A DNA stretch of 64,000 nt from Talpa occidentalis. Taxonomy: Eukaryota; Chordata; Mammalia; Eulipotyphla; Talpidae. This document shows, one piece after another, positions 26,606-45,022 of this stretch. Made by a program: the position numbers and the translations under genes. Positions within the stretch are counted from its first letter, which is position 1. Each line of letters begins with the position of its first letter. Location: assembly GCF_014898055.3 (NCBI RefSeq), contig NW_023601754.1, positions 49,655,013 to 49,719,012 on the forward strand, read 5' to 3'. Below the pieces are notes generated by a model that did no database searches, was not told the DNA's origin, and saw nothing but the letters and a program-made list of their open reading frames with translations.

Positions 26606-29075
26606 CTTCCAGGTGGTTGTGCACTTTGACTTGATCTGATCTCTTACCAAAACCTGGAGCTGCAGATAAAGTGAACAGCTGATGCTGCTTTAAAGTCAAA
26701 TTACTCAAAATTTGAGGGACTCAAAAGCAGGATCCTGGTCTAGTCAGGAATCCTCTATGGAGTTCCAAAGCGGCTTGCTGAAGAGAGACTGGGCTGTTAT
26801 TAGCCCTCTCTGAGATCGGAGAGAAGGCGCCCGGAGCTGAGGAGCCAGCTTGGAATGGGAGCTGAGTGCAGTGTGGTCTCCAACTGGACAACGGAGGGAC
26901 CAAAGACAACGATATTGTGCGCAAAATGTAAAGAAACGCCAGAGAATTGCTGATCCTCCCCAGCTGTGCACATTCATCACTGCTTTGTTTCCTGACAAGC
27001 AACATTTTGCAGCTCCCTTTGAACTGCCCTTTCACTTAAAAACCCACAAAGGCTTCCCTCCCACCTCACGCCTCCTCAGGAACCACTGGTGGCTTCTACC
27101 CTGTTCCCTGAGCCCCGCCCTCTCCCCACGCTCGCTGTGTCTGACACCCCCTCCCCATTGCATGCCTTCTGCCCTGGGGACATGGTGTCTGGAGAAGGCG
27201 AGAGTCCACCAGAGCGTGGCTGCCACTTCCCTCCTGGGTCTGGGACTCCAGGCTGGTGTGCCTCTCGGGAAGGGCTGTGCTTGCTGAGCAGGCTGCTCTG
27301 CCGCAGACCCAGGCCCGCAGCACGTGAGGCCGCCCTGCCCGGCAGCCATGGGTCCAGACCTGCAGGCACTCCCAGTGCTGTCCCTGGGCACTGGCTGGGT
27401 CTGGGCGCTTAGGTCTCAGAGGTGCCAGGTGGGGCTGGGACACTAGGCCTGCACCAGGCAGAGGTGGGGTTCAGGCCAGAATCGTAAAGCACATTGGCCT
27501 CGTGTCTGCAGGGGTGCAGGTGCCTGAGGCTGATTGTCTTCTCCCTGAACAAAGTCACCACAGGGCCTTGAGCATGAGGTCAGAGAAGCCTCAGGTCTAT
27601 GCCCTGGAGTTGGGCCCCACCCATCCCAGGAGGTCACACCACTGACTGCAGATCCTTGAGCCCCATCAGACCGCTCCTGGCTGAGCCCAGGACCCCAAGT
27701 CCTTCCCAAAGACGCGGCTCTGCCTGAGCTCTCCTAGGCACCTCTTCCTTGGGCTGTGACCCTCCACAGCCCTGGGCCATCCCTTCCAAGTCCAGGTCCC
27801 CTCTCTGGCCCCTGCTCTGTGCTGGCTGCTGCCCCCGGGGTTGTGTCCCTGGGCCTCAGCAGCTCCAGAGCAGACCAGGGCCTCAGGCTTCAGGCTCCAT
27901 GTGAGCAGGTGAGCCGAAATGTCAGCCGAGGCCACCGGACAGTTCAGCCTCCAGTGGATGCCGTTCACCCCCTAGAAGAACCAGAACCCTAAAAGGTGTC
28001 AAGAACGCAGGGCCACTGGAGGACAGACCTGCTGGAGCTGTGAGAGATTTCACATGTCAAGGACACACATGGAGACCCAGGAGGGAGGCACAGACTTCCT
28101 GTGTGGACAGGCCTTCCGTGCCGGACATAGGTCCAGACAGGAATCCAGCCCCCTTCCCTGCAACTCAACCCCCCAAGCAGCCCGTCCGCCCCGCTCAGAC
28201 AACACAGTTGCTCTTCAGCGCGTTCCCAGCCTCGGAGTAGCAGTTGAAATTAGGAGGTTCGAGAGTGTGAAACTCCTCCTGTCCCAGCTCATCCTGTCCC
28301 CCACTAACCCGCGGGATGCTGACCAGAGCTACAAGAGCTCACCCGGCTAAGGGGGTTGGGGGGCACCGGGATCCAGAACTGGGGTTAACAGCCCGCGCTT
28401 TCTGAAAAAGCAGAAGTCACAGGTGCTATGTGGGACCCTGGAGAGCAGCCCTTGGAAGGAGCTGTCCTGCCTGCTGCCAGCTCTCGGGGTGCGGCCTCAG
28501 AGCGGGGGCGGCGCCGCCCACCGTGTCCTCTTCCCGCGGTGGCCGCCCAGCTCCGTCCACTCCGCCTCCACGCGGCCCGGGTCGGGCAGGAAAATCCTCG
28601 CGATTCTGAAACTCAGGCCCTGCCCTGCCCTGTTTCGGGGGGAGGAAACGGAGTCCTATTTTGCTGTTACCATGTTGGGCTCTTACCACCAGCCTTCACA
28701 GCTCTTCCTACTGTGCCTTGGCCGTGGGTGCTGTTCACTCATCCCTTATCACAGCTACTTTCAGGGTGACACCCAGTCAGCAACTGTCTCCCCTAGGACC
28801 GCCCACCGGTCTTCTGGGCCGCGCTGTCCTGTCCGTGTGCGCAGACTCTTCCCTGGCGCGGAGCGGAGGGTGAATTCTCACCGCTGCCGTCGGGAGTGGA
28901 CTTGCCGCCCCAGCACCCGCTGCTTGTCTGCCGGGAGCTGCAGCGAGAGCGCGTCGTGCTGCCAACTCGACCATGAGAGACGAGCTCATGGTGGATGGGG
29001 CACCCTCTTTCCTAACTTGTTCTGTCTCTCCCTAAAACCCTAACACACCTGAGACACCCTCCCTGCCCTCCCTGG

Positions 29076-31296
29076 CCAAGATCTAGACAGTGCCCGCAGC
29101 TGGCGCGAAACAGGACCAGAGGAGGGTTCCCAGGCCTGAGGGGTGGATGGGTGCGGGGAGACGGCCAGGGCCCCGGAGAAGGGGTCTGGCGGTAGGTGCG
29201 GGTCCAGGACAGGCTGGGGTGGGCACGGGCCACCGTGGAGATCTCCACCAGCCGGCGTGGGGATCACCAGGAGTGGCAGCTCCACACCTGACACCTGCTC
29301 TGAAAAGGGAGCCACAGAGTGGGGATTCCCAGCCAGCCTCGGGCAGAGGGGCACTCTCCGGGGGGCCGTGTCCCTGCGAGGAGGGACGTCTGTGTTCCGC
29401 GCCTCCCCCATGTGCCGTGTGAACAGTGCACCGGAGGCTGAGGATGGGGGGCTGAGACTGAGCACAGGCCCTCCAGCCGGCAGGGGCTGCGGCCGTCATG
29501 CAAGACCTCAGCCTTCTTCCCTGGCGAGCCTCCTGTGGGCATTTCCGAGTGAGCCCCGCGGCCTCCTGTGGGCATTTCTGCCCTGCCCTCGGGGCCTGAG
29601 CCTGGGCCTGAGTTCCCTGTCCATTTTCTCTGGAGACCCCACACTACTGGCGTCTGCAGCCAGAGTGGGAGCTTCAGGGGGTGCCGTGGAGACCCGCTGG
29701 GGTCCCTGGACCACGTGCAGTTGCTTCTCTAGTCCGGGACCTCAGAGGCACAGACTCCTCAAAAACGGCTGTGGCTTCCAACGTGTGAGAAGGAGACCGG
29801 ATGGCAGGAGGAGGTGCAGGCCCCACAGGGCCTCTCCTAGCACAGGATCACAGGATTCCTGGATCCCAGGGTTAAGTCCCTGGAGGAGCCCCCACACCCC
29901 CTGCCACTCCCTGCTGGGCCAGCACAGAGGTGGCCAGAGCTGGAGCTGAGTGTGCTCCGCTGTGGGGGTGGTTTCGATGTGGGTTCCTGTGGGCTGAGGA
30001 GTCCCTGTGAGAGGCACCCAGGCCCCTCCTGCAGGAGCCTGTGCGGGTGAAGGGTTTCTCCCCAGGGCTCCACGAGGCTGGGGGCTCTGGCTGCCTCGGG
30101 CTGTCAGTATCAGCAGCGTCCCCACACCCTCACCTGCATGGGCACTGGGCACTGTGATCCAGGCTGAGGTGTGGATCCCTCTCGCCCGCTGACCCCTCAC
30201 CCCACAGCACAGTAGATCCTGGCTCCCCAAAACAGAAGTAGCAGCTGATCAGGGGACTTGGGAAAGAGAATCTCCCCAACTTCAGGTTCTTGCTGCCTCA
30301 GAACCCCTGGGCTGCAGCAGCCTGAGTGGTGAAGACGCCCCACGCCTGGGGAAACTCCCTGTGACCAGAGCCTCCTCCTAAGGAGACTCTCCAACTCCCC
30401 TGAGCAGCCTGGAATCTTGGGACAGCAGCAGCCTTGGCCGCCCCGGCCCCCTCCCTGAGCCTGGACGGCTGCGGGGCTGAGGGGCCCGACCCGGAGCGGT
30501 CACTGCACGGGCAGAGCGGCAGGACCCAAGCTCCGGGGCTGTTCCGGGCGTGAGTGTGGATGAGGCCCTTCCCGAGCCCTTGGGGGGGGGCACAGACAAG
30601 CCTCGCGGGGACACTGGCGCTGCTCGGCCACACGACACCGTTTCTGCAGAGGACGCATCTCCTCGTGAGTCAGCTGCGGCCGCTCCTGGGCTGGGAGACG
30701 GAGGCTCGGCCGTGGGCAGGAGTGACCACGGGACAGGAGCTCCCTCCTGGGGAGGCGCCCCTAGCCACAACCTGGAGTGGGGCCCGCAGAGCACCCCTCG
30801 AGAACAGAGTGGTTTACTGGAGACGGGGCAGGGAGTGTCTGAGGCGTCAGCAGCAGGGCAGGGGCCTGTGGGGATGGCGGGTCCGGTCCTTGGAACCTGG
30901 GCCTGTGTCTCCTCCCCCCCAGGGCAGGAGGGACTTCAGGTGTGATTAACCAGGGGCCTGGGGGGCGCTGGGTGGTCTGCTGGCTTGAGTGTGAACCTGT
31001 CTGAGACGTGGCCCTGGGGCAGGTGCATGCAGACAGTAAGAACAGGAGTCAGGTGGGGACAGCAACTCAGGGGCAGAGAAGCCTCAGGTGTGGTCAGAAC
31101 ATCCCCACATCCACTCTCAGCCCAGCCCTGCCCTGGGGAAACGAGAGTCAGCCTCGTGGGGCAGTTCCCCTTCCTGTGGGGACGCGATGTGACAAACCCA
31201 CAACAGGAGGACCAACCCCAGTGTCCCCACCCATGTGTCCATCCTGCTGGCACCCTGGGCCCTCCAGCCCCACAGCCAGGTCACGGAGAGGACGCC
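29076..31296. other. 5' flank of receptor unit A
   Basis: GC-moderate DNA with no Ig-domain exon recognised on either strand. The last about 130 bp (from GGGGCAGTTCCCC near 31158) is shared with the regions just upstream of the leader exons of units B and D, so it probably holds the promoter and 5' UTR. Confidence 0.5.
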
Positions 31297-33799
<2,503 letters not shown>

Positions 33800-34593
33800 G
33801 ATGCTGCGGGAGGAGGGCCCAGAGGACCCAGAAGCGGACCCATGAATCATTATGACCTTTGAAAGACAAATTAACTACATAATCAAAGTCATCAAACAAA
33901 ATCAACTCTGAGAATTAAAATCATCAAACAAAATCAACCCTAGCCCAGAAAATTTCTCCATTTTGTTATTGAAAAAATAATGGAAGATTCCATGCTCATC
34001 TTTAAATAATTAGCCCGTATTTTAAGCTTTAATTTGTGCTTAGATTTTGTACAGGTCTATGTGCTTGGACTATGTACAAGTTCGGTTACTCCATGAAAGG
34101 TCTGTCTGCTTTTCCCCGTCACCCAGCGGCCCTTTTCAGAGGCAAACACCACGGTGGCTTCTTATTCTCACAGACAAATCAAGGATCACGGGGCTGAGGC
34201 ACCTGCGATCCAGGAGGACATTCTTGAGGACCCTCTCCCTCCCCTGTTTTTCACACACGTGCTGTCCTACTATGCGTTTTGCTATTTTTTACCTCATGAG
34301 ATAGTTTATAGCAGCGTCTGAAGGTGAGCTTGTGTTTCTCTTCATCCAGTCACGCTGTCAACACACTGTAGTTTATCTGACCACACTGTCCTCTGTGGAC
34401 CGACATGCTACATCTCATTATGATAACTTTGGGGGTGCATCTACTCTTCCCCGTGTGCACACATCCCTCTCTCCCCCACCAACCACCTGAGACAATGCCC
34501 GCTCACGCCTCCACCCCTTCTTTTCCCACTGTCCCTCAGGGAACCAGCACATTTTTTTCACTATGTAGAAGAATTTTTTTCCTCTGTACTTTG

Positions 34594-34626
34594 CGTGTGT
34601 GTGTGTGTGTGCGCGCGTGCGTGTGT
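34594..34626. repeat. (GT)n/(GC)n microsatellite
   Basis: GT run with a GCGCGCGTGC interruption next to the SINE tail. Confidence 0.85.
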
Positions 34627-34628
34627 TT

Positions 34629-34889
34629 AAAGATTTATTTATTTATGCACACAAGAACTGGGGTACAGGCCAGAGGTGTGGGGGGTGAGAGGATTCACCA
34701 TAGACGGGGGGGGGGGGAGCAGCACAGGCAGACTGACAAAACGCACTGCTGAGGGGAGCAGCGGGGAGCCAGGCGAGGTCTGCCGCGCCATGTGGGTAGC
34801 TCCCTGGCCAGCAGGGGATGGAACTCGTTCTGCCATGGCTGAGGAGAGCTTCAGAGGTTGTTTCTTATCCCCTGCACCACCAGGGAGGC
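34629..34889 (-). mobile_element. tRNA-derived SINE
   Basis: Minus-strand head GGCCTCCCTGGTGGTGCAGG and body GGGAGCTACCCACATGGCG, ending in the AAATAAATAAATCTTT tail (plus-strand AAAGATTTATTTATTT at the left). The equivalent position in the unit C block has no SINE, so it arrived after those blocks separated. Confidence 0.85.
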
Positions 34890-34945
34890 CAATTTTATCT
34901 CCTTAAGAACTCCCCACGCATCTCCAGCGGCGGCGGCAGCTCTTG

Positions 34946-35535
34946 CATCCCGCCACAGCGGGGAAAGCTCCTTCCTCAGGGGCCCACCACCATCTGTTGC
35001 CTCCGCGCCCCCAGGCTGCGGTGGCGCCTCCCAGCGGCTGCTCCGCATCTCCCTTATGATCAGGGATCCCGGGCAGCTGTTCGCAGGCGGGGCCGTGAGG
35101 GTCTCCTGAGGAAATGTCATTGAGCATCAGGCGGGGCCATGGAGAGACACTGGGAGGAGGCGCGGGGCTGGAGCCGCGTGGGGGGCTCTCCTGGTCCCGG
35201 GTGGTGGGGGGTTCAGTAAAAGTCAAAAGCTTCAGGCCGGGCAGCCCTCCCACGGCGCATGCGCACTCTGACAAACGGCGTGACGTGGGTGGCGCGGTGC
35301 GGCGTGGCGTGGCGCGGGGCATGACGTGGCATGGTGCGACGGGCGTGGCGCGGCGGGGTGCCGAGGTCGGAGGCGGGCGGCGGGGTGGACGCGGGGCAGT
35401 GACGCCCAGCGGAGAGCGCGAGGACGCCGCCCGCTGCCAGGCCCGGTGAGGGACCCAGCGGGTAGGACGGGGTGGCGCCGCAGCGGGGCACCCGCGGCCC
35501 TGGCCCTGCCCCCCGGGGGGTGATGGGGCCTGTTT
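34946..35535. promoter_or_regulatory. CpG-rich insertion, possible orphan promoter
   Basis: About 590 bp of CpG-rich DNA absent from the corresponding place in the unit C block (near 50280). It contains an NRF1-like site GGCGCATGCGCA near 35255. Two TGACGTGG half-CRE motifs lie near 35281 and 35321, inside repeated GGCGTGGCGCGG units. A donor-like CCCG|GTGAGG is near 35445. No protein signature was found, and promoter function is inferred only. Confidence 0.4.
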
Positions 35536-35795
35536 TGATTCTGAGTCTCTCGGCCGTCTCTGGGCTGCCTCTGGGGTCTTGACGGTGGTGCCCGCCGGGA
35601 GGGCTCAGACCTGGGGCCGCTTTCTGGCCTCAGCGCCGCGTCAGGCTGAGCCTGGCATCCACTGCGACATGTGGAGTGTTGCTGGGAAACTGTTCCTTGA
35701 AACCCCCTCCCTCTCTCTGAACTCCACCTCCATTAAAAATCTTTCACATGAAAGAAATAGAAGAAAAATGTCTACCAAGGCATCTGCCCATTTTT

Positions 35796-36345
35796 TTACG
35801 TTTTAAAATTATTAATTTATATTTATTTTTTATTCCTATCTTTTACATCACTGTGCAGTCCCCATAAAATTCCCACCACCACTCCACCCACGAACCATCA
35901 CCATAGGCCCTTGTGCCCTTCTCCCCCCCGCCCTGACACGTTTCCTTCTTTCCATCAGAGAATGTCTCCTACCCACAGGTGCCTGCTGGTTTTGTTGTTC
36001 GATTATTGTTGTTATTTTTTCTTGATCCCTTCATTGGTTCCATACATTCCTCCCATAAGTGAAACCATTTGGTATTTTTCCTTTTCCTTCTGGCTTATTT
36101 CGCTGAGCATGATCCCTTCCAGCTCCATCCATGTTGCTGCAAATGGCCTGAGTTTATCTTTTTGGTGGCTGAGTAATATTCCATGGTGTATATGTGCCAC
36201 CTCCTCTTGATCCAGGAATCTATTTTTGGGCATTTGGGTTGATTCCATAGCTTAGCTGTTGTAAGTAGTGCTACAATAAACACAGGGGTGCAGGTGTCCT
36301 TTTGAATTAAGGTTTTTGTGTCCTTTGGGTAGATTCCATCTGCCT
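35796..36345 (-). mobile_element. 5'-truncated L1 fragment
   Basis: L1 3' end on the minus strand with the ORF2 tail signature ([20 protein letters not shown]). It splits sequence that is continuous at about 50545-50570 in the unit C block: GCATCTGCCCATTTT on the left and GGGATTA-CCC on the right. It therefore inserted after the blocks diverged. Confidence 0.85.
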
Positions 36346-37137
36346 GTTTCGACTGCGGTTTATATTTGGGATTAACCCCTGATACATGTGCTGGCAACTA
36401 TCATCCACCATTCCGCAGGCTCTTGTTTGCTTCTGTGATTTTCTTTTAGATTCACAAATTTCTGGTTTACTTCATCCCGCTGGTTTCTCTGCTACCATCT
36501 CCCTTGCTGCTGGGCTGTGTCCCTGGGGCCTGCTCTGGCTGATGTCCTGGTGGGTGTCCCTATGTTTTCTTTTGTTTCATGGCATTGGTGCTTATATCTT
36601 TAATCCATTTTGAATTAATTATTGTATGTGGAGTTAATCTTATATTTTTGTTCATCAAACAAACCCACACTTGATCATAGGTGGGTGATTCAAGAGACAA
36701 AAATCAGCTTTGATGAAATAACATTGATAAATGGGAAAATAACCTGATCATGAATTTGCTCAATTCACACAGTGAGTTGTTGTAGACAAACATTGAATTA
36801 AACAGCAATTTTCTTAAACTTCTCAGTTTCTAGCCCACTTCCCATCCCTTAAGTTTTAGGACACAGTCCCAGGAAGGGAGGGGAGCCAGCTCCAGGGGCC
36901 TGGAGTGACTCACCAGGAAGGTGGGGGTGGAGGCTGCTGCAAGAAAAAGAGAGAAGTGGTGAGGGACTGTGAACAGAGAAGCCACACTCAGGCAGGAGCG
37001 GCCCGGTCTCCCCTGTGTCCCTGAGTGTCCCACTGGGTGGGAAGGAACAACCCACCAGTGTCCCCACCCGTGTGTCTGTCCATCCTGCCGGCATCCTGGG
37101 CCCTCCATCCCCACAGCCAGGTCACAGAGAGGACGCC

Positions 37138-40062
<2,925 letters not shown>

Positions 40063-40199
40063 GCCTGGAGGTGACTGTGCCCGGAGGCCAGAAGCTGGTC
40101 TGGGCAGCGCGGGGACTGTCTGCGGGTCCCTGGGAGGTGGAGGGTCCGTGCTGTGAGCAGGTGAAGGTCTGGACCCTCCTGTCATTAAACGCGGGACTC

Positions 40200-41640
40200 C
40201 CCTCCCCACCACGCGCGTCAGCTCCATGGCTCCCCTCCTGTCCTGTTCTGTGAATCGGCCTCGTCCCACCCGGAAGGCTGGGGCCACGCCCCACACACAG
40301 TCGGGCTCAGTGCGCCTTCCTGGGACTCAGTTTCTCCCTCTCTAGTCACCACACGCCAGCTCAACCACGAGATCTGGTTTAGTCCGTCATCAAACTGGCA
40401 TCACAAAGATCCATCCCGAGGAGCTAAATCTAGACGGTGCCTGAGCCCATCTGACCCCCACAACCTCCCCTTTATTATCAGGCTCCCCCTGTAGGTTTGG
40501 GACTCAAGACCCTTTATCTGAGGTGACAGCTCCGGGCAGACGCCCCTGGAGACCCCTGTGAACACGAAGTTTTGAGGATTTACGAGTCTCTGTGGTGCCT
40601 CCTCTCCCTTCACGCCAACATCAAGGTGCCCCGGGGCGATGGGGGGTTGGGAGGGTGCGACGGGGCCACCAGGCCGATCGGGGAAGTTTGCAGAATTGAG
40701 GTCACAGGATACTGCAAGCTGAGGACACCTGAGGTGCCACACCCAGGCCCCGCCTCCTTGTTCCTTACCCTCAGGATTATTCCTGCTTCATGTCACAGGG
40801 TCACTGCTGTCACGTTCTACCTCTAGCTGGTCCAGACTGAGGCAAAGAGATAACGAGTGTGATTGCCCCTGGGGCTGGAGGCTGACCCGGTGCACTGGGC
40901 CCCCTTGCTAAAGTGCAGATGGGCGCTGTGGTCTCCAGGGAGGCCTCAGAGACATGCACGAATGGACCAGCTCCAGCCACAAGGACACTGAGAGTGATAG
41001 TATCAGCCAATTTTAATTAAAACACTGCACGCAGTATTAATCAACATAGAAGATGGAAGTATCAAATAGAAGATAGAAATGTGGTGTTCTGTGAAGAAAT
41101 TCAACAATTCTGTGTCGGTGAAAATAAACAAAAATTGCAAATGGCCAAACCTGATGGATGGGTGAAGTGTGAGAATATTGAGAGAACTCTGTGTTTACGA
41201 TTATTCCGCTTCCTGAAGTTGCAAAGAAGACACCATGAATAATTTAGGAGTGTGTGTATTCTTAAGTGAAACCCTACAAATAAGGGAAGATAATTCTACA
41301 AGGTAGAACAGTAACTGGCAGGGTACACCCCCTAGATGGGTCATCATCTGGGGAAAGTGAGCAGTGCTGTTGAGCGCGTGGAGGAATCTGAACCCACGCG
41401 CTGGGCTGGGGTGATGTGAAACGGGTCGGCTGCTGTGGACTGCGGCTTGGCCCTTCCTAAAAAGGCAAGGCCAGAACCACCGTGTGACCTAGAAATTTTC
41501 CTTTTAGGTGTAAGTTTCGGTTGTGCAAGATTAGCAAGTTCTCGAAATTAGCAGTACAAGCCCACGCCTGTAGTCCACAGGATGTTACTGCAGGAGCATT
41601 TGTACGACGGTAGATCCCACATCATGTGTCTCCACCACAA
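40200..41640. other. Intergenic, no recognised feature
   Basis: No exons or repeats that I can name on either strand. Confidence 0.5.
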
Positions 41641-41880
41641 GGAGAAGACTTGCACTTAGCAAAATACCCTCCAGGTCCATCCATGTTGGCGCAATTTGCA
41701 GGATTTTGTTGTGTGCAGCTGAGTAGTATCGCACCGCGTGCACCTACGACACCTTCTCGCTCAGCCTCCCCTTGAATGCATTCAGGCTGTTGCCGTATCT
41801 TAGCTCTTGCAGGAGGTGCTGCAGTGAACACATTTTTGCAGAGCATTTTTATGTCTTGGGGTAAAAACCTATCCGAGAGG
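41640..41880 (-). mobile_element. Old L1 fragment
   Basis: Diverged version of the L1 3' region (CAGGTCCATCCATGTTGGCG, then GCAGCTGAGTAGTAT), minus orientation. Confidence 0.6.
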
Positions 41881-41914
41881 TAGCGGATCCTACGATACTT
41901 CTACTCTTCAGGGT

Positions 41915-42540
41915 TTTTTTTAATATATGTTTTACATCAGTCCTCATTTTTGTACAGTGCATGCTTTCTCCTCCCAGGTGTAGCCCCTGTGAAAAACCCA
42001 CCCCCCGTTCACCCGGGTCCCATCACCATAGTCCCTTGTGCTCTTCTGTTTTGATCCTTCTTCCTTCTCCCCCGTGCAGAGTGTCTCTGATTTATAGTTG
42101 CCTGTTGATTTTGATTTTTAATGTATTATAATAACTTTCTTGTTCTTGATCCCTTATGTGGTTCCTCTACATTCCTCCTGTACGTGAAACCATCTGATAT
42201 TTTCTCTTTTCTTTCTGGCTTGTGTCACTGAGCATGATCCCTTCCAGCTCCATCCATGTTGCTGTGACTGGCATGCCCCAGAATAGGTGACTGGATCAAG
42301 AAGATGTGGTCTGCATACACAATGGACTATGACTCAGCAATCAACAAAGACATGCTCTTACATGTTCTGAGGACCCTCCATACACTTCCCAGCAGTGACG
42401 GTGCCAGTCTGCCATCCTTACCAGCAATGTTTAGGTTTCCCGCTTGTGCCTGCGGGATAACGTGCTGCGATTTCCTTGTGCATTTCCCTGATAATCGAGG
42501 GTGAGTGTGTTTCCATGTGTTCTTTGCTGAAGTATGTATT
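41915..42540 (-). mobile_element. L1 fragment with internal micro-inversion
   Basis: Minus-strand L1 sequence runs to about 42274 (CTTCCAGCTCCATCCATGTT). About 90 bp of L1 then appear in plus orientation (GTGACTGGATCAAGAAGATG, the ORF2 tail), and minus-strand order resumes from about 42366 (GGACCCTCCATACACTTCCC). The inverted segment is close to the part missing from the flanks, with a further deletion of roughly 150 bp. Confidence 0.7.
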
Positions 42541-42560
42541 CGACAGTCTGCCCTTTTTTT

Positions 42561-42831
42561 TTTAAGATTTATTTATTTATTTTATTATTTATATAAGCAT
42601 GGGTATAGTCCGAAACGCGGGAGGGTGAGAGAATTCACCAGAGCCAGAGCAGGGAACAAAACAGGCAGACGGACGAAGTACACTGCTAAGGGGAGCAGTA
42701 GGCGGCAGGAGTCTGCGCCATGTGGGACCCTCCTCTGGTGGCCGGAGCAGCCGGGATCGAACCGGCGCTGCAGAGGCTGCGGGCAGCTTCGCAAACCAGC
42801 GTTCAACCGCTGCACCACCGGGGAGACCTGC
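42561..42831 (-). mobile_element. tRNA-derived SINE
   Basis: Minus-strand SINE with an intact-looking B box (GGTTCGATCCC on the minus strand, near 42752-42762) and AATAAATAAATCTT tail. Directly followed by a second copy. Confidence 0.85.
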
Positions 42832-42841
42832 CCATTTTTTT

Positions 42842-43102
42842 TTTAAGATTTATTTATTTATGTGTACGAGACCTGGGGTACAGGCCAGAGGTGTGGGGGC
42901 GGGTGAGAGAATTCACCAGAGAGAGCAGGAAAGAACAGGCAGCCTGACCCAAGTACACTGCTGAGGAGAGCAGTGGGCGAGTCAGGAGAGGTCTGCTGTG
43001 CCATGTGGGTAGCTCCCTGGCCAGGGATTGAACTCGTGCTGCAGAGGCTGCGGACAACTTCATAGGTTGTGTCTTAACCCCTTGCACCACCATGGAGGCC
43101 CC
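42842..43102 (-). mobile_element. tRNA-derived SINE, tandem neighbour
   Basis: Same family and orientation, starting at the tail AAGATTTATTTATTTATGTG. Only a short TGCCCATTTTT spacer separates it from the previous SINE, resembling a shared target-site duplication. Confidence 0.85.
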
Positions 43103-45009
43103 ACTCTGCCTATTTTTAATCCTGGTTTTCGTGACTGGCGGATGTTGAGTTGTTAGTTCTTTATAATTTTAAATATTAAATCCTTCTCAGAAGTGATTGG
43201 CGAACACCTGCCTCTACCAGGCTGCCTTTAAGATGGGAGGGTGGAAAATTGGCTGTGGGTGAAGGTCACTGTGGAGTGTGCATGGGTGTCCCATCACATG
43301 CATCACATGTTGTCAGTGACGTCACTGGAATCACATTTTATCCAAAAGAGAAAAAAAAATCAGAAATGAAATTACAAATAATCCAACCCTCTGCCAATGC
43401 GTTCATAGCACGACTCATCACGACAGTGACGGCAGCTCCAGGCCCTCAGATGGCGAGAAGGGATGCAAGGAAACGCACCAAACCGGCAATTGTCCCCAGC
43501 TAGCACTTGTGCCCAAGGTGCGAACGGAGCACTCGCGCAGACGAAGGGTCGAAGGGGCAGAGGCAGGAGCATGCGAAGAGGCAGAGCTTTGGGCGATGAG
43601 ATGGACAGAGGGGCTGAGACTCCGGGAAGTCAGGGAGGAAGTGGGTGGAGAAGCTCTGTGACTAGGCCAGGAATGGGGGCGGCTGCCCTGTGGTCAGCAC
43701 CAGATTACAACATCCCCCAGTTTTCTGCTCCCCTTGGTCTTCTTCCTGTGAGGGCCCTGCTGGCACCCCAAGTCAGCAAGGCTCCTGGAAGAGTCCCCAC
43801 CCCCTCCCCCTCCTAGCTCACATGCCAGGAACACCCAACCTGCCTGCCCTCCTTCCAGGCCTGGCCCACCCACAGCCACAGCTGGGCTTCAGGCACCCCC
43901 ACCTCAGCCTCCACCTGGGCCTCCTGCTGCAGGGCCCACTTCCTCTTGAGGTGCTTTGTCTCGTCGGCAACAAATTTATCTACTGCCGGTGATCTTGCAC
44001 AAGCCCTCACAGGCCTCTTCCTTCTCCAGTAAGATCCAAGAATCTCATCTGATGTTGCTTGTGGCTGATGGTCCAGCTGAGTGAGTCAGAACAGCCCCAG
44101 GAAGCAGCTCCTCGAACAACCCACACTGACCCCAGGCGACCCCACCCCCACATCCTGCCATCACCCCACTTGGGCATCTCAGGGGCTGCTCTCCGAGTAT
44201 TTCACCACTGCAGTGACTTTCCAAACCACACAGACCATGAAAATGAGACTCTTCTTGCCTTCCCCCCCACACAGCTTGAAGGGTTGTGCTGTAGGATTCA
44301 TATAGGGGTTACGTGAAAATTCTAATGAACCATCTAGGATACTGATCGCTCGTGATTAGGGTTGGAGTAATGTTGGGATTCTATCACTCTGTCATCCCCA
44401 CGACATCCGACGTCCATTCTCTTCACGGGAGGCCTTCTCCATCAGCCATCAGCTCGCTAGCACCGCAACTTAAGATGACCTGTTACCTGAAAGACACCAT
44501 CCAGGTGTGCTCCCAGGGCGGCCAGCCCTGTGAGAGCAGGCCAGCCACCTGATGGCCCAGTTCTTAGGATGCTCTGCTTCTTGGCAGAGGATGCTGTCCC
44601 CCCCACACCTGCGCCGACCCTGTCTGCCCTGGTCTCCCCTTCTCTTGAAGGTCCCGCACCCCGTGACTCAGATGCTGGATGTCCAGGTATTACTCATGCT
44701 CACTGCCCTCGCTTTTCCTGCCAATTTCTAAAACTGTTGCCAGTTATCAACCATACGCGCATGTTTCTGTCGTCACAACCACAGTGGTGAGTCTAGGGAA
44801 GGGGCCGCCAGCCTCCCCAGGGACTCTCTGAACACGTCACTGCTCAGGGACGTTGGAAGTCTGGGGAAGGAATCAAAGACGAAAACTTGCATCTAGAGAA
44901 GCTCGGGAGAGGAAGAGCTTTCCAACTCCACGCAGCGTCTATAAAGGCTGAAGGAGGCCAGGGCACTCGCCACTGTACTCACAGGGTGGCGGCATCTGAA
45001 GATATACTT
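43103..45009. other. Intergenic, no recognised feature
   Basis: No receptor exon found. A minus-strand open stretch near 43813-44010 (VDKFVADETKHLKRKWALQQ) looks protein-like over a short length, but I do not recognise it and see no start or splice context. Confidence 0.45.
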
Positions 45010-45022
45010 AAAAAATGGTAAG

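Larger units (their letters stand above)
16250..29075 (+). repeat. Segmental duplication, copy 1
   Basis: Direct-orientation copy of 57333-63189 at very high identity by eye. Copy 1 has two segments that copy 2 lacks: the L1 at 18538-24642 and 27386-28212 (827 bp). Beyond its end, copy 2 also lacks 29076-33294 before matching again from 33295. Within it 24657-25968 and 26600-28400 hold no recognised gene. Confidence 0.93.

Noticed and set aside
29076..31296. Possible ITIM or extra Ig exons upstream of unit A
   Set aside because: No YxxL-type tail codons or paired-Cys Ig pattern found on either strand.
43813..44010. Short protein-like minus-strand stretch with KFVADETKHLKRKW
   Set aside because: No recognisable family, no splice or start context; too short to call a gene or retrocopy without a database search.
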